From Bacillota bacterium (GTDB lineage Bacteria; Bacillota; UBA4882; UBA10575): 9,216 nt of DNA. Position 1 is the first letter of the stretch. Each line of letters begins with the position of its first letter. A program made the translations under genes and the position numbers. Location: positions 27,637 to 36,852 of the forward strand of contig DOID01000024.1 in the NCBI GenBank assembly GCA_003511465.1. The letters are read 5' to 3'. The notes beneath the pieces were generated by a model. That model saw only the letters and a list, made by a program, of their open reading frames with translations. It did not search any database and had not been told where the DNA came from. Shown here piece after piece: positions 1 to 7,261 of this stretch.

Positions 1-1965
1 CGTTTCCCCAATCTGCTGGTGAATGGATCGGCGGGGATTGCCGTTGGCATGGCGACGAATATGCCTCCCCACAATTTGGGAGAGATTATTGACGGCGCCG
101 TCTTGTTGATCGATGATCCGGAGACCGACGCGGAAGCTTTGATGGAGATCGTTAAAGGGCCAGATTTTCCGACCGGCGGGATTATTCTAGGTCGGGACGG
201 GATTCGTAATGCCTATCTTACTGGGCGAGGTAGTATTAAGGTTCGGGCCAAGACGCGGATCGAAACACTGAGTAACGGAAAAAGCCAGATTATCGTGACG
301 GAGCTCCCCTATCAGGTGAATAAAGCCAGACTTATTGAGAAAATTGCCGATTTGGTGCGGAGCAAAGAGATCGAAGGCCTCACTGATTTGCGGGACGAAT
401 CTGATCGTTCGGGGATGCGGATTGTCATCGAACTGAAGCGGGATATAAATCCAAATATCCTCCTAAACCAGCTCTATAAACGGACCCAACTTCAAGATAG
501 CTTTGGCGTGATCAATCTAGTCCTAGTGGATAACGAACCCCGGGTCCTCGGGCTTAGAGACCTGATCCGCCATTATTTGGACCACCAAAGGGAGATTATC
601 ACCCGTAGGACCAGGTTCGATTTACAAAAAGCGGAGGATCGTGCACATATTGTTGAAGGGTTACGGATCGCCCTTGACCATATCGATCAGGTGATTAAGG
701 TCATTCGTTCCTCGCGGACAGTTGAGATCGCCCGCACAGCTTTGATGAGCAATTTTGGGCTATCAGAACGGCAGGCCCAAGCCATATTGGATATGCGTCT
801 CCAGAGTTTGACCGGGTTACAACGGGATAAACTGGAGGAAGAATATGCTGAACTACAAAAGACCATTGCTCATTACCGTGAATTGCTGGCCGATCCGGCG
901 AAGATTATGGGAGTCGTGAAAGAGGAACTCCTGGTGATTAAAGAAAAATACGCTGATCCGCGGCGGACCGAGATTGCACGGAATGAAGAAGAAATCTCGA
1001 TTGAAGATTTAATCGCCGATGAGGACATTGTAGTGACCATTACCCATCGGGGTTATATTAAGCGGTTGCCGGTTACTACTTACAAAAGTCAGCGGCGGGG
1101 CGGCAAGGGCATCACCGGAATCAGTACTAAAGAAGAGGATTTTGTAGAACATTTCTTTATCACCGCCACCCATGATCATATCCTGTTCTTTACCAACCAG
1201 GGAAGGGTCTTTCAACTCCGTGGCTTTGATATTCCCGAGGCTTCACGGCAGGCAAGGGGGATCGCCATTATCAACTTGCTGCAGTTGAATCCGGAGGAAA
1301 GAGTTAACGCCTTTATTCCGGTGAAAGGTTTTGGGGATGATCAGTATCTCCTGATGTGTACAGATAACGGGATAGTGAAAAAAACCGCCCTTTCCGAGTA
1401 TGCGAATAACCGCCGTAGTGGCTTGATCGGAATCAATTTGGATGAAGGTGATGAGTTAATTGAAGTCCGTTTGACTGATGGGACCCGGGAGATTATTATC
1501 TTCACCCGCCACGGACAGGCTCTGCGTTGCTCGGAGACGGAGATTAGACCGATGGGCCGGACCACCCGCGGCGTGAAAGGAATTAACCTGCGAGTCGGCG
1601 ACAAGGTGGTCGGGATGGATGTGATCCGGGATAATGCGGAACTTTTGGTCATTACAGAGCATGGTTACGGCAAAAGAACCCCCTTCAACCAATACCGCGT
1701 CCAATCCCGGGGCGGGATCGGGATCAAAACCCTGAACCGGACGGAGAAGACTGGGGAAGTGATCGGCGGCGGGGTGGTTTATCCGGAACACGAGTTAATG
1801 CTGATCAATGCCAGTGGATTGATTATTCGGGTGACCGTCAATGGCATTTCATCCATAGGCCGTAATACCCAAGGTGTTAAGATCATGCATGTCGAAGAGA
1901 CGGATCGGGTGGTTGCCGTGGCGCGGGTTGTTGGCAGGCAAGATGAGGACGAAGACGGCGAATAG
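1..1965 (+). CDS. gyrA: DNA gyrase subunit A, 3' part (5' end outside window)
   Basis: GyrA is the DNA breakage-reunion subunit of the A2B2 gyrase, which uses ATP bound by GyrB to put negative supercoils into DNA. The frame is open from base 1 and gives 654 codons before TAG. The first residues (FPNLLVNGS..GIAVGMATN) match the region just after the winged-helix part of GyrA, about residue 165 by comparison with E. coli from memory. The catalytic tyrosine and quinolone-resistance region are therefore upstream of the window. Next come the tower and coiled-coil gate, then the C-terminal beta-pinwheel. The canonical GyrA box QRRGGKG lies at 1090-1110, with degenerate blade repeats after it (RRSGLIGIN, TTRGVKGIN, SRGGIGIKT, NTQGVKIM). 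The intact box favours gyrase over topoisomerase IV ParC. The acidic tail (DEDEDGE) is common in GyrA. The ATG at base 19 is internal and is not the real start. The next gene begins 12 bp downstream. Confidence 0.97.
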   Translation, partial: RFPNLLVNGSAGIAVGMATNMPPHNLGEIIDGAVLLIDDPETDAEALMEIVKGPDFPTGGIILGRDGIRNAYLTGRGSIKVRAKTRIETLSNGKSQIIVTELPYQVNKARLIEKIADLVRSKEIEGLTDLRDESDRSGMRIVIELKRDINPNILLNQLYKRTQLQDSFGVINLVLVDNEPRVLGLRDLIRHYLDHQREIITRRTRFDLQKAEDRAHIVEGLRIALDHIDQVIKVIRSSRTVEIARTALMSNFGLSERQAQAILDMRLQSLTGLQRDKLEEEYAELQKTIAHYRELLADPAKIMGVVKEELLVIKEKYADPRRTEIARNEEEISIEDLIADEDIVVTITHRGYIKRLPVTTYKSQRRGGKGITGISTKEEDFVEHFFITATHDHILFFTNQGRVFQLRGFDIPEASRQARGIAIINLLQLNPEERVNAFIPVKGFGDDQYLLMCTDNGIVKKTALSEYANNRRSGLIGINLDEGDELIEVRLTDGTREIIIFTRHGQALRCSETEIRPMGRTTRGVKGINLRVGDKVVGMDVIRDNAELLVITEHGYGKRTPFNQYRVQSRGGIGIKTLNRTEKTGEVIGGGVVYPEHELMLINASGLIIRVTVNGISSIGRNTQGVKIMHVEETDRVVAVARVVGRQDEDEDGE

Positions 1966-1977
1966 CGGGGTGAAGCG

Positions 1978-3768
1978 GTGCGCATCACGAAACTAATGAT
2001 TAAAGGCTTTGGCGCCCTTTGCGACTGGGAGTGTTTGTTGGATCCTTTTTGGACGGAGCTTCCCTTTGCCGAGGGGGAAGTGGATGAAAACGTAAACGAA
2101 GCAATCGTCGCCTTATTGTTTGGTTTTCCGCCCCACCAGCGTCCAAAAAAGCAACAGTTCGTCCCAGAAAGCGGGACGGATAAATATAGTGCGTCGATGT
2201 TAATTGAGACGGCTGATGGGGAGTATTTAATTGGCCGCCATTTCACTAGGGAGACCGCGGAGATCTTTAGACTTCAGGAACAACAAATCTTTTCCCTGTC
2301 GCCGTTGGTTTTGATGGATTTACTCTATAAAGAAATTGGGCTCTTAAACCCGTTAGACTTTGAGGTTGTTTCCGTTTACCGCAGCAATCAGCTGTTTTTA
2401 GACCAAAACGCCCCGCTGGTGCGGGAGCATATTCAGAAACTCATCCTAAACCCTAAACTTAATGAAATCATGGTCAAGACGGTTAATGAAGAAAAGATGA
2501 AACAAAATAGGGAAGAGTTAGCGGAGCTTGATACGCTCTTGCTGAAGCTGGAGCAGTGGGAAACGGACTGGCAAAGGCTGACGGCAGAAGAACAAAAACT
2601 TGCCGCTTATGAAAGCTTTCTTTCTCAGGACGGCGAAGATTTACTAGCTTTATCGGCCCGGGATTATACGGCTGCGACTCTGGAAACTAGTTTTTATGAA
2701 AGACAACTCCGGGAGGAAGCAGAAACCAGAAGGATCCTGGAACAAGAAGTGGATACACTCCGACGGAAGATTGCGGCCTTTGATCCTGATTTCTATTCCT
2801 CCGAAACGGAGCAAAAGGTCAACCGCTTATTGCAAAAACGGGCCGAACTGAACCAACTCCTGCAAAAAGAGGAAGTAGCATTGGAACAACTTGGACGGAA
2901 GGGTTTTCGGCTGCGTTTGGGCCAAAAAGAAAAGGAAGCGGAGATCGAGCAACGGATCGGGTCGTTATTACAAAGACTCGATCAGCTACGAGAAGCAATA
3001 AGGCTGATTCTAAAAAACAAAAAGCCGGAAGAGTTTTTGCAAGAAAAAGCCCTTTTAGAACATTACCGTAGTGATTTGACCCGCTTGGATCGGCCCTCCC
3101 TCCTTAAGGAAAATGACCGGGTGCCGCAGGAAGAATTGGCGCGCGCGCGGCAAAAGGAAGAAAAACTCCGTCAGGAAAGGGAAAGACTCCTGGCATTAAC
3201 CGGCCAGGAAGAGTTCGAAACGGTTCATGCGAAAGTAAAAAAACTGGGAATGATCAAAAAAGAACGAATGACGATCGAAGCCGGATTGTCCCGCTTTTTA
3301 AACGCAGTGGACAAAGCTACGCTGGAGGAAGCACGGGACTATTTGCTAGAGGAAAAAAGGCAACGGGAAACACAGATTAAAGCAGAGGAAAACGCCGTTA
3401 TGGTAGATGATCCCGACCTTTGTGACCTGTTTACACTGTACCAGGATGCGGGGCGAATGCTTTCTGTCCTTACGGAAGAGGAGGATCTCGGGCTAATGCC
3501 CTACCTTGACGGTAACCGGTTACGTTTTAAGGTGATCACCACCGAAGGTCCGCGCCCGGTGGAGGAAGTTTCTTTCCCTTTCCCCCATCCGGAGGTGCTG
3601 GATCTCGCCTTTCGCCTGGCCTTGGCGAAAGCGGTTGGTAGTAAAGGCCAGCCGATGTTGTTATTTGATGATTTTTCGTCTTGGTTAACACCCCAGATGA
3701 AGGAGGATCTCCGTCAGGTTTTGCTCGAATGGTTTTCTGAAGGACAAATCATCTTTCGGGTTAAGTAA
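1978..3768 (+). CDS. Rad50/YhaN-like coiled-coil protein, probable pseudo-ATPase
   Basis: This 596-residue protein has the layout of the SMC/Rad50/YhaN family. Its N-terminus (MRITKLMIKGFGAL) resembles the first strand of YhaN-like ATPases. Residues about 165-490 are a long Glu/Gln/Lys/Arg/Leu-rich coiled coil. The C-terminal lobe has the helix DLAFRLALAKAV (542-553) and a Walker B-like strand LLFDDF (561-566). The expected P-loop (GxNExGKST) followed by LLFG aligns with GEVDENVNEAIVALLFG (33-49), which lacks the Gly-Lys-Ser/Thr. The signature LSxG region reads VSFPFPHPEV (531-540), and the protein stops at FRVK where relatives carry a switch His. No CxxC zinc hook is present. Family knowledge predicts ATP-driven DNA binding, but the missing motifs suggest no ATP hydrolysis. 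The GTG start at 1978 follows a weak GGGGTG site. The 12-bp gap to gyrA suggests cotranscription. No SbcD-type nuclease partner is in the window. The family call is moderate and the cellular role is unknown. Confidence 0.7.
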   Translation: MRITKLMIKGFGALCDWECLLDPFWTELPFAEGEVDENVNEAIVALLFGFPPHQRPKKQQFVPESGTDKYSASMLIETADGEYLIGRHFTRETAEIFRLQEQQIFSLSPLVLMDLLYKEIGLLNPLDFEVVSVYRSNQLFLDQNAPLVREHIQKLILNPKLNEIMVKTVNEEKMKQNREELAELDTLLLKLEQWETDWQRLTAEEQKLAAYESFLSQDGEDLLALSARDYTAATLETSFYERQLREEAETRRILEQEVDTLRRKIAAFDPDFYSSETEQKVNRLLQKRAELNQLLQKEEVALEQLGRKGFRLRLGQKEKEAEIEQRIGSLLQRLDQLREAIRLILKNKKPEEFLQEKALLEHYRSDLTRLDRPSLLKENDRVPQEELARARQKEEKLRQERERLLALTGQEEFETVHAKVKKLGMIKKERMTIEAGLSRFLNAVDKATLEEARDYLLEEKRQRETQIKAEENAVMVDDPDLCDLFTLYQDAGRMLSVLTEEEDLGLMPYLDGNRLRFKVITTEGPRPVEEVSFPFPHPEVLDLAFRLALAKAVGSKGQPMLLFDDFSSWLTPQMKEDLRQVLLEWFSEGQIIFRVK

Positions 3769-3795
3769 AAATCTCGGCTAAGGGAAAAATAGAGC

Positions 3796-3819
3796 GACCA
3801 CGGAAAATTATTTTCGGTC
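3796..3819 (+). other. Hairpin directly before the htrA ribosome binding site
   Basis: GACC (3796-3799) pairs with GGTC (3816-3819), and GAAAA (3803-3807) pairs with TTTTC (3811-3815). The loop is TTA and there is a 3-nt bulge on the left arm. No T-run follows, so it is not an intrinsic terminator. Its right arm ends 1 nt before GGAGG. It may affect htrA translation or protect a processed 5' end, but no function is shown. Confidence 0.35.
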
Positions 3820-3833
3820 CGGAGGTGTGGAAA

Positions 3834-4979
3834 ATGCCAAAGTTTAGGGAAGAACACTTTTCCTCCCGCACCAGTCTTTTCACCTTGTTGGTGGTTGCCG
3901 CCTTCATGGGTGGTCTACTGGTTTTGTTGGCGGTACGTTTTACCGGATTAGGACCGGCGTTGGTGCTCCCGCCTGCCGTACAGCAGGAAGAGACGGAACA
4001 GGAGGTAAGGCCGCTCCAGATTACCGACTATGAACAAGCCACCATCGAAGTAGTGAATACGGTTGGGCCGAGTGTGGTGATGATCACCACGACGAGTTTG
4101 GTTGAGGTGAAAGATTTTTTCTTCGGTTTAGTCGGTTACCAGCCGGTTCAAGGTTTGGGTTCAGGGGTGATCTTTCGTTCAGACGGTCATATTCTCACCA
4201 ATTACCATGTAATTGAGAAGGCGGAAGAGATTATTGTTGTTTTAAATAACGGTCAGGAGTTTCCGGCGAAACTAGTCGGTGCCGATCCCGACAATGATTT
4301 AGCGGTGCTTAAGATTGAAGGAAAAAAATATCCTGCGGCCAAGTTTGGTAGTTCAGAGAATCTACGGGTTGGGCAGATGGCGATCGCCATTGGCAACCCG
4401 ATCGGCGAAAGTTTAAAGAATACCGTGACCGCTGGGGTGATTAGTGCTACCGATCGGAGTATTGCCACGGGTGAACGGTCGGCTTTACGGGATCTAATCC
4501 AGACTGATGCTTCAATTAATCCCGGGAATTCCGGTGGCCCTTTGCTGAACAGTAAAGGGGAGGTCATTGGGATTAATACGGCCATTATCGAGGAGGCGCA
4601 AGGCATCGGTTTTGCGATCCCCATTAACAAAGCCCGAGAAATTGCGGAGGCAATCATTAAAGGGGAATTAAGACGTCCCGGTGCGATTGGCATCAGTTAT
4701 GTGCCTTTTGAAGGAGCGAATAAAGAACTCTTAGAACGCCGGTTCCAGATTGATCTTCCGGTGGAACAAGGTTTCTTAATCACGCGGGTTTTTTCTGGTC
4801 CAGCTGCGAAAGCGGGCTTGAAAGCCGGTGATATCGTGGTTGCCATTAATGGGCAGCAAATTAAGGAAGGCGCTGATTTTACTGGTTTGGATCTGAAGGT
4901 CGGCGATCGGGTCACGATGGAGATCTACCGGGGAAACCGCCAATTCAAGGTGGAAATTACCGCGGAACCTTTGGAGTAG
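3834..4979 (+). CDS. htrA: HtrA/DegP-like serine protease, membrane anchored, one PDZ domain
   Basis: This is an S1C-family protease, which degrades or refolds misfolded proteins outside the cytoplasmic membrane. Numbering from ATG 3834 gives 381 residues. A hydrophobic segment at about residues 14-35 acts as an N-terminal anchor. A short Glu-rich linker follows, then the trypsin-like domain with its triad: His125 in TNYHVI, Asp155 in DNDLAVLKI and Ser233 in NPGNSGGPLLN. One C-terminal PDZ domain (about 288-378) contains GPAAKAGLKAGDIVVAING. The single anchor and single PDZ match Bacillus HtrA/YyxA proteins. A longer frame can begin at GTG 3825, but that codon overlaps the Shine-Dalgarno GGAGG (3821-3825). 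ATG 3834 has ideal 8-nt spacing and is preferred. The gene lies 65 bp after the coiled-coil gene and 9 bp before rlmH. Pairing with rlmH is known in other Bacillota. Confidence 0.95.
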   Translation: MPKFREEHFSSRTSLFTLLVVAAFMGGLLVLLAVRFTGLGPALVLPPAVQQEETEQEVRPLQITDYEQATIEVVNTVGPSVVMITTTSLVEVKDFFFGLVGYQPVQGLGSGVIFRSDGHILTNYHVIEKAEEIIVVLNNGQEFPAKLVGADPDNDLAVLKIEGKKYPAAKFGSSENLRVGQMAIAIGNPIGESLKNTVTAGVISATDRSIATGERSALRDLIQTDASINPGNSGGPLLNSKGEVIGINTAIIEEAQGIGFAIPINKAREIAEAIIKGELRRPGAIGISYVPFEGANKELLERRFQIDLPVEQGFLITRVFSGPAAKAGLKAGDIVVAINGQQIKEGADFTGLDLKVGDRVTMEIYRGNRQFKVEITAEPLE

Positions 4980-4988
4980 TAGTCGAAG

Positions 4989-5453
4989 ATGCTACACCTA
5001 AACATTGTGGCGGTTGGAAAGATCAAAGAAGATTATTTACGGAAGGGAATCGCCGAATACCAAAAAAGGCTAACCGCCTACGCCAAACTAAAGATTTGTG
5101 AAGTTCCGGATTTTCCCTTGAATCGCGATCTTAATTGGGCGCAGCAAGAAGAAGGAAAGAAAATTCTGGGGGTAATCAAACCCCATTCCTTTATAGCGGC
5201 GTTAGACCCGCAGGGGCGAAAACTATCTTCTGAGGAGTTTGCCCACTGGCTGGCCGCGCGGGAAAGGGAAGGGAAAGAAGTTTTTTTGGTGATTGGCGGT
5301 GCAGTGGGTCTCGCCCCGGGGGTGGTTGCCCAGGCTCAGGACCGGCTTTCTTTTTCCGATTTGACCTTCCCCCACCAGCTCTTTCGGCTTCTTTTATTAG
5401 AACAAATTTACCGCGGATTTAAGATCTTACGGGGGGAACCCTATCATTTATAA
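4989..5453 (+). CDS. rlmH: 23S rRNA (pseudouridine-1915-N3)-methyltransferase RlmH
   Basis: RlmH is a small SPOUT-fold enzyme. As a dimer it methylates N3 of pseudouridine 1915 in helix 69 of 23S rRNA, using S-adenosylmethionine and acting on assembled 70S ribosomes. The 154-residue length is normal for the family. The N-terminus (LNIVAVGKIKEDYLRKGIAEY) is typical. The SPOUT knot shows FLVIGGAVGL, followed by LSFSDLTFPHQLFRLLLLEQIYRGFKI and the C-terminal RGEPYHL that ends most RlmH proteins with a YH-x tail. The ATG lies 9 bp after the htrA stop. Only a weak, distant GGAG (4973-4976) precedes it, so translation may be coupled to htrA. A strong terminator follows 11 bp after the stop. Confidence 0.96.
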   Translation: MLHLNIVAVGKIKEDYLRKGIAEYQKRLTAYAKLKICEVPDFPLNRDLNWAQQEEGKKILGVIKPHSFIAALDPQGRKLSSEEFAHWLAAREREGKEVFLVIGGAVGLAPGVVAQAQDRLSFSDLTFPHQLFRLLLLEQIYRGFKILRGEPYHL

Positions 5454-5464
5454 TGGTAAAATTG

Positions 5465-5508
5465 ACAAACAAAAGCCTTGGCCAAACAGGACCAAGGCTT
5501 TTGTTTGT
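5465..5508. terminator. Intrinsic terminator between convergent genes
   Basis: A perfect 17-bp stem pairs 5465-5481 with 5492-5508 around a 10-nt loop. On the + strand it is followed by TTTTATTT, so it is a textbook terminator for rlmH and probably for the upstream genes. On the minus strand the stem begins 2 bp past the stop codon of the flavoprotein gene. There the stem's own T-rich arm plus a weak T-run could serve the opposite transcript, so bidirectional use is likely. Confidence 0.92.
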
Positions 5509-5510
5509 TT

Positions 5511-6599
5511 TTATTTAATTAACCCCGAAGCTACTTCAAACTCATTAAGCAGAGTAGCGAAAAGTTCTTGAACGGACACAATTTCCTGGACACGATAGGC
5601 GTTTTGGCCAGCAAAGGCAAACCCCTTATTTAACCGTCCTTTTTGGGCGTTGATTAAAGCCTGAGCGATGCAATAGGGACTTTTTTTATAGTCACAGGTT
5701 TTGATACAATGGTAAACACAACTAAAAGGGGTGGTCTTTCCGGCGGCGACCCGCTCTAAGAAGGAGTTACCGATGGCCCTACCGGGCAGGCCAACGGGAC
5801 TTTTAATCTGGACGAGATCGTCTTTGCCCGCCTTAATGAAAGCCTCTTTAAACTCAGGGGCAGCATCGCATTCAAGGGTAGCGACAAAACGCGTGCCCAT
5901 CTGCACACCAGCGGCGCCAAGTTGGAGGAAGTAATAAATATCGGCCCCGGTATAAATCCCACCAGCGGCAATGACCGGGATTTTATACTCCGGGGTCTCT
6001 GCTTTTTTCACTTCTTCGAGTACGGCCGGTAAGATCTGCTCCAGTTGGTAGTCGGGGTGATCAATCTCTTCCGACTTAAACCCTAAATGGCCACCGGCTT
6101 TCGGGCCTTCCACCACGATGGCGTCGGGGAGGCGTCTGTACTTATCGCGCCAACGGGTGATCAGGATCCGTGCGCTGCGGGCAGAAGAGACAATCGGGAC
6201 GAGTTTGGTTTTGGCGTTCCCCACTAGTTCCGGGAGGTTCATAGGAAGTCCGGCGCCGGAAAAGATTAGGTCGATCCCCTCTTCGGCTGCGGTGGTCACC
6301 ATATCGGTATAGTTGGATAAGGCGACCATAATATTTACCCCTAGGAGACCGCTGGTGGCGGCTTTCGCTTTGCGAATTTCCTTTTGTAACCCCCGTATGT
6401 TCGCTTCGCGATAATTGCGGAGGAAATCCGGTTCATCCATGCCAATGGCCGGCGTGGCAATTACGCCAATGCCACCGGCATTGGCAACGGCAGCAGCCAG
6501 TCCGGACAGGGAAATTCCAACCCCCATCCCCCCTTGAACAATTGGGATTTTAGCGGTAAGATTGTCGATCTTTAATTCCGGTAGAGCGAAGATAGGCAT
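5511..6599 (-). CDS. Nitronate monooxygenase / NPD-family flavin oxidoreductase with Cys-rich tail
   Basis: This is a 362-residue FMN-dependent TIM-barrel protein of the nitronate monooxygenase (2-nitropropane dioxygenase) and FabK superfamily. Visible motifs are IPIVQGGMGVGISLSGLA near the N-terminus (18-35), the GGH motif with candidate catalytic His171 (EGPKAGGHLG), and the phosphate-binding region AAGGIYTGADIYYFLQLGAAGVQMGTRF (211-238). Family members oxidise alkyl nitronates or act as NAD(P)H flavin reductases or enoyl-ACP reductases, and the substrate here cannot be told. The C-terminal part holds four cysteines spaced C-x3-C-x3-C-x7-C (294, 298, 302, 310), as expected for a metal or Fe-S site. 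ATG 6599 has an excellent AAGGAGG site 8 nt upstream. The gene stands alone on the minus strand, divergent from the glucosaminidase gene. Assignment as FabK is less likely because no fatty-acid synthesis genes adjoin. Confidence 0.88.
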   Translation of the reverse strand: MPIFALPELKIDNLTAKIPIVQGGMGVGISLSGLAAAVANAGGIGVIATPAIGMDEPDFLRNYREANIRGLQKEIRKAKAATSGLLGVNIMVALSNYTDMVTTAAEEGIDLIFSGAGLPMNLPELVGNAKTKLVPIVSSARSARILITRWRDKYRRLPDAIVVEGPKAGGHLGFKSEEIDHPDYQLEQILPAVLEEVKKAETPEYKIPVIAAGGIYTGADIYYFLQLGAAGVQMGTRFVATLECDAAPEFKEAFIKAGKDDLVQIKSPVGLPGRAIGNSFLERVAAGKTTPFSCVYHCIKTCDYKKSPYCIAQALINAQKGRLNKGFAFAGQNAYRVQEIVSVQELFATLLNEFEVASGLIK

Positions 6600-6702
6600 A
6601 AAAAGATCCTCCTTTTTCTCGTTAAAATGATCGGCATCATTAGTTTGGACGAGATAGAAGGAGAATAGTTATATTGGGGATGAAAGATTCTGCTTTTAAC
6701 CC

Positions 6703-6732
6703 TTAAATACAAGTGCCGGGGATTCATATAAT
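6703..6732 (+). promoter_or_regulatory. Possible promoter of the glucosaminidase gene
   Basis: A perfect TATAAT (6727-6732) lies 52 bp before the ATG. The matching -35 is poor (TTAAAT, 6703-6708, 18-bp spacer). The wider sequence CATATAAT also resembles the -10 of mother-cell sporulation promoters (sigma-E type), so sigma-factor use is open. This is prediction only. Confidence 0.35.
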
Positions 6733-6784
6733 GAAGTACTTGGCTAGGGGCCAAAGGAAGTTAGAAAAATGAGGAGGAAAACGG

Positions 6785-7258
6785 ATGTCTCCGGAAGAAT
6801 TTGTGGAAACGTTTAAACCGTACGCCAAAATAATCTATGAGGTGTTCGGCATCCCATGGCGGGCTATTCTCGCTCAAGCAGCGTTGGAAACCGGCTGGTT
6901 GCGCCAGCCCGTTACCGACTTGGAAACGGGCAAAAACTCCTACAATCTCTTTAATATCAAAGGTCAGGGGCTGGCCGGTAGCGTTCGAGCCTATGATCAC
7001 CAATATATTAACGGTCGACCGGTCAAAAGGATTCATGAGTTCCGGGCTTACCATAGTTATGATGAATCTTTTGAGGATTACGCCCGATTGATTACGGAAA
7101 ACCCCCGCTATCAGGGGGCGCTTGCCGTGGCGGAGGATCCGGAAGCTTATGTCCGCCGGATCCAACAGGCTGGTTATGCCGAAGATCCACAGTACGCTGC
7201 CAAGCTGATCCAAATTATGAGGAAATACATTAAGGATGAGGAAGAATCGGTGGATTAA
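6785..7258 (+). CDS. GH73-type N-acetylglucosaminidase domain protein (FlgJ C-terminal-like)
   Basis: This 157-residue protein consists almost entirely of a glycoside hydrolase family 73 domain, which cleaves the N-acetylglucosaminyl beta-1,4 linkage in peptidoglycan. Evidence is AILAQAALETGW with the likely catalytic Glu35, then NSYNLFNIKG (51-60), then FRAYHSYDESFEDYARLI, NPRY and the closing QAGYAEDPQYAAKLIQIMRKY. The family normally shows these in this order. There is no signal peptide, membrane segment, LysM or SH3 domain, which is unusual for a wall hydrolase. It may leave by a holin or flagellar-type route, be released by lysis, or act inside a sporulating cell. ATG 6785 follows GAGGAGG (6771-6777) at 7 nt. 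It is divergent from the flavoprotein gene (185 bp apart) and converges on degV with 3 bp between stops. No phage or flagellar genes are near. Confidence 0.88.
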   Translation: MSPEEFVETFKPYAKIIYEVFGIPWRAILAQAALETGWLRQPVTDLETGKNSYNLFNIKGQGLAGSVRAYDHQYINGRPVKRIHEFRAYHSYDESFEDYARLITENPRYQGALAVAEDPEAYVRRIQQAGYAEDPQYAAKLIQIMRKYIKDEEESVD

Positions 7259-7261
7259 AAC

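Noticed and set aside
1009..1791. Minus-strand open frames inside gyrA
   Set aside because: They are shadows of the gyrA frame, with no ribosome binding site and low-complexity or improbable protein sequence.
1779..2246. 155-codon minus-strand frame spanning the gyrA/coiled-coil gene junction
   Set aside because: It is antisense to two well supported genes and encodes a Ser/Thr-rich sequence with no recognisable domain.
6761..7213. 150-codon minus-strand frame opposite the glucosaminidase gene
   Set aside because: The plus-strand frame has a clear GH73 domain and ribosome binding site, while the antisense product has no family features.
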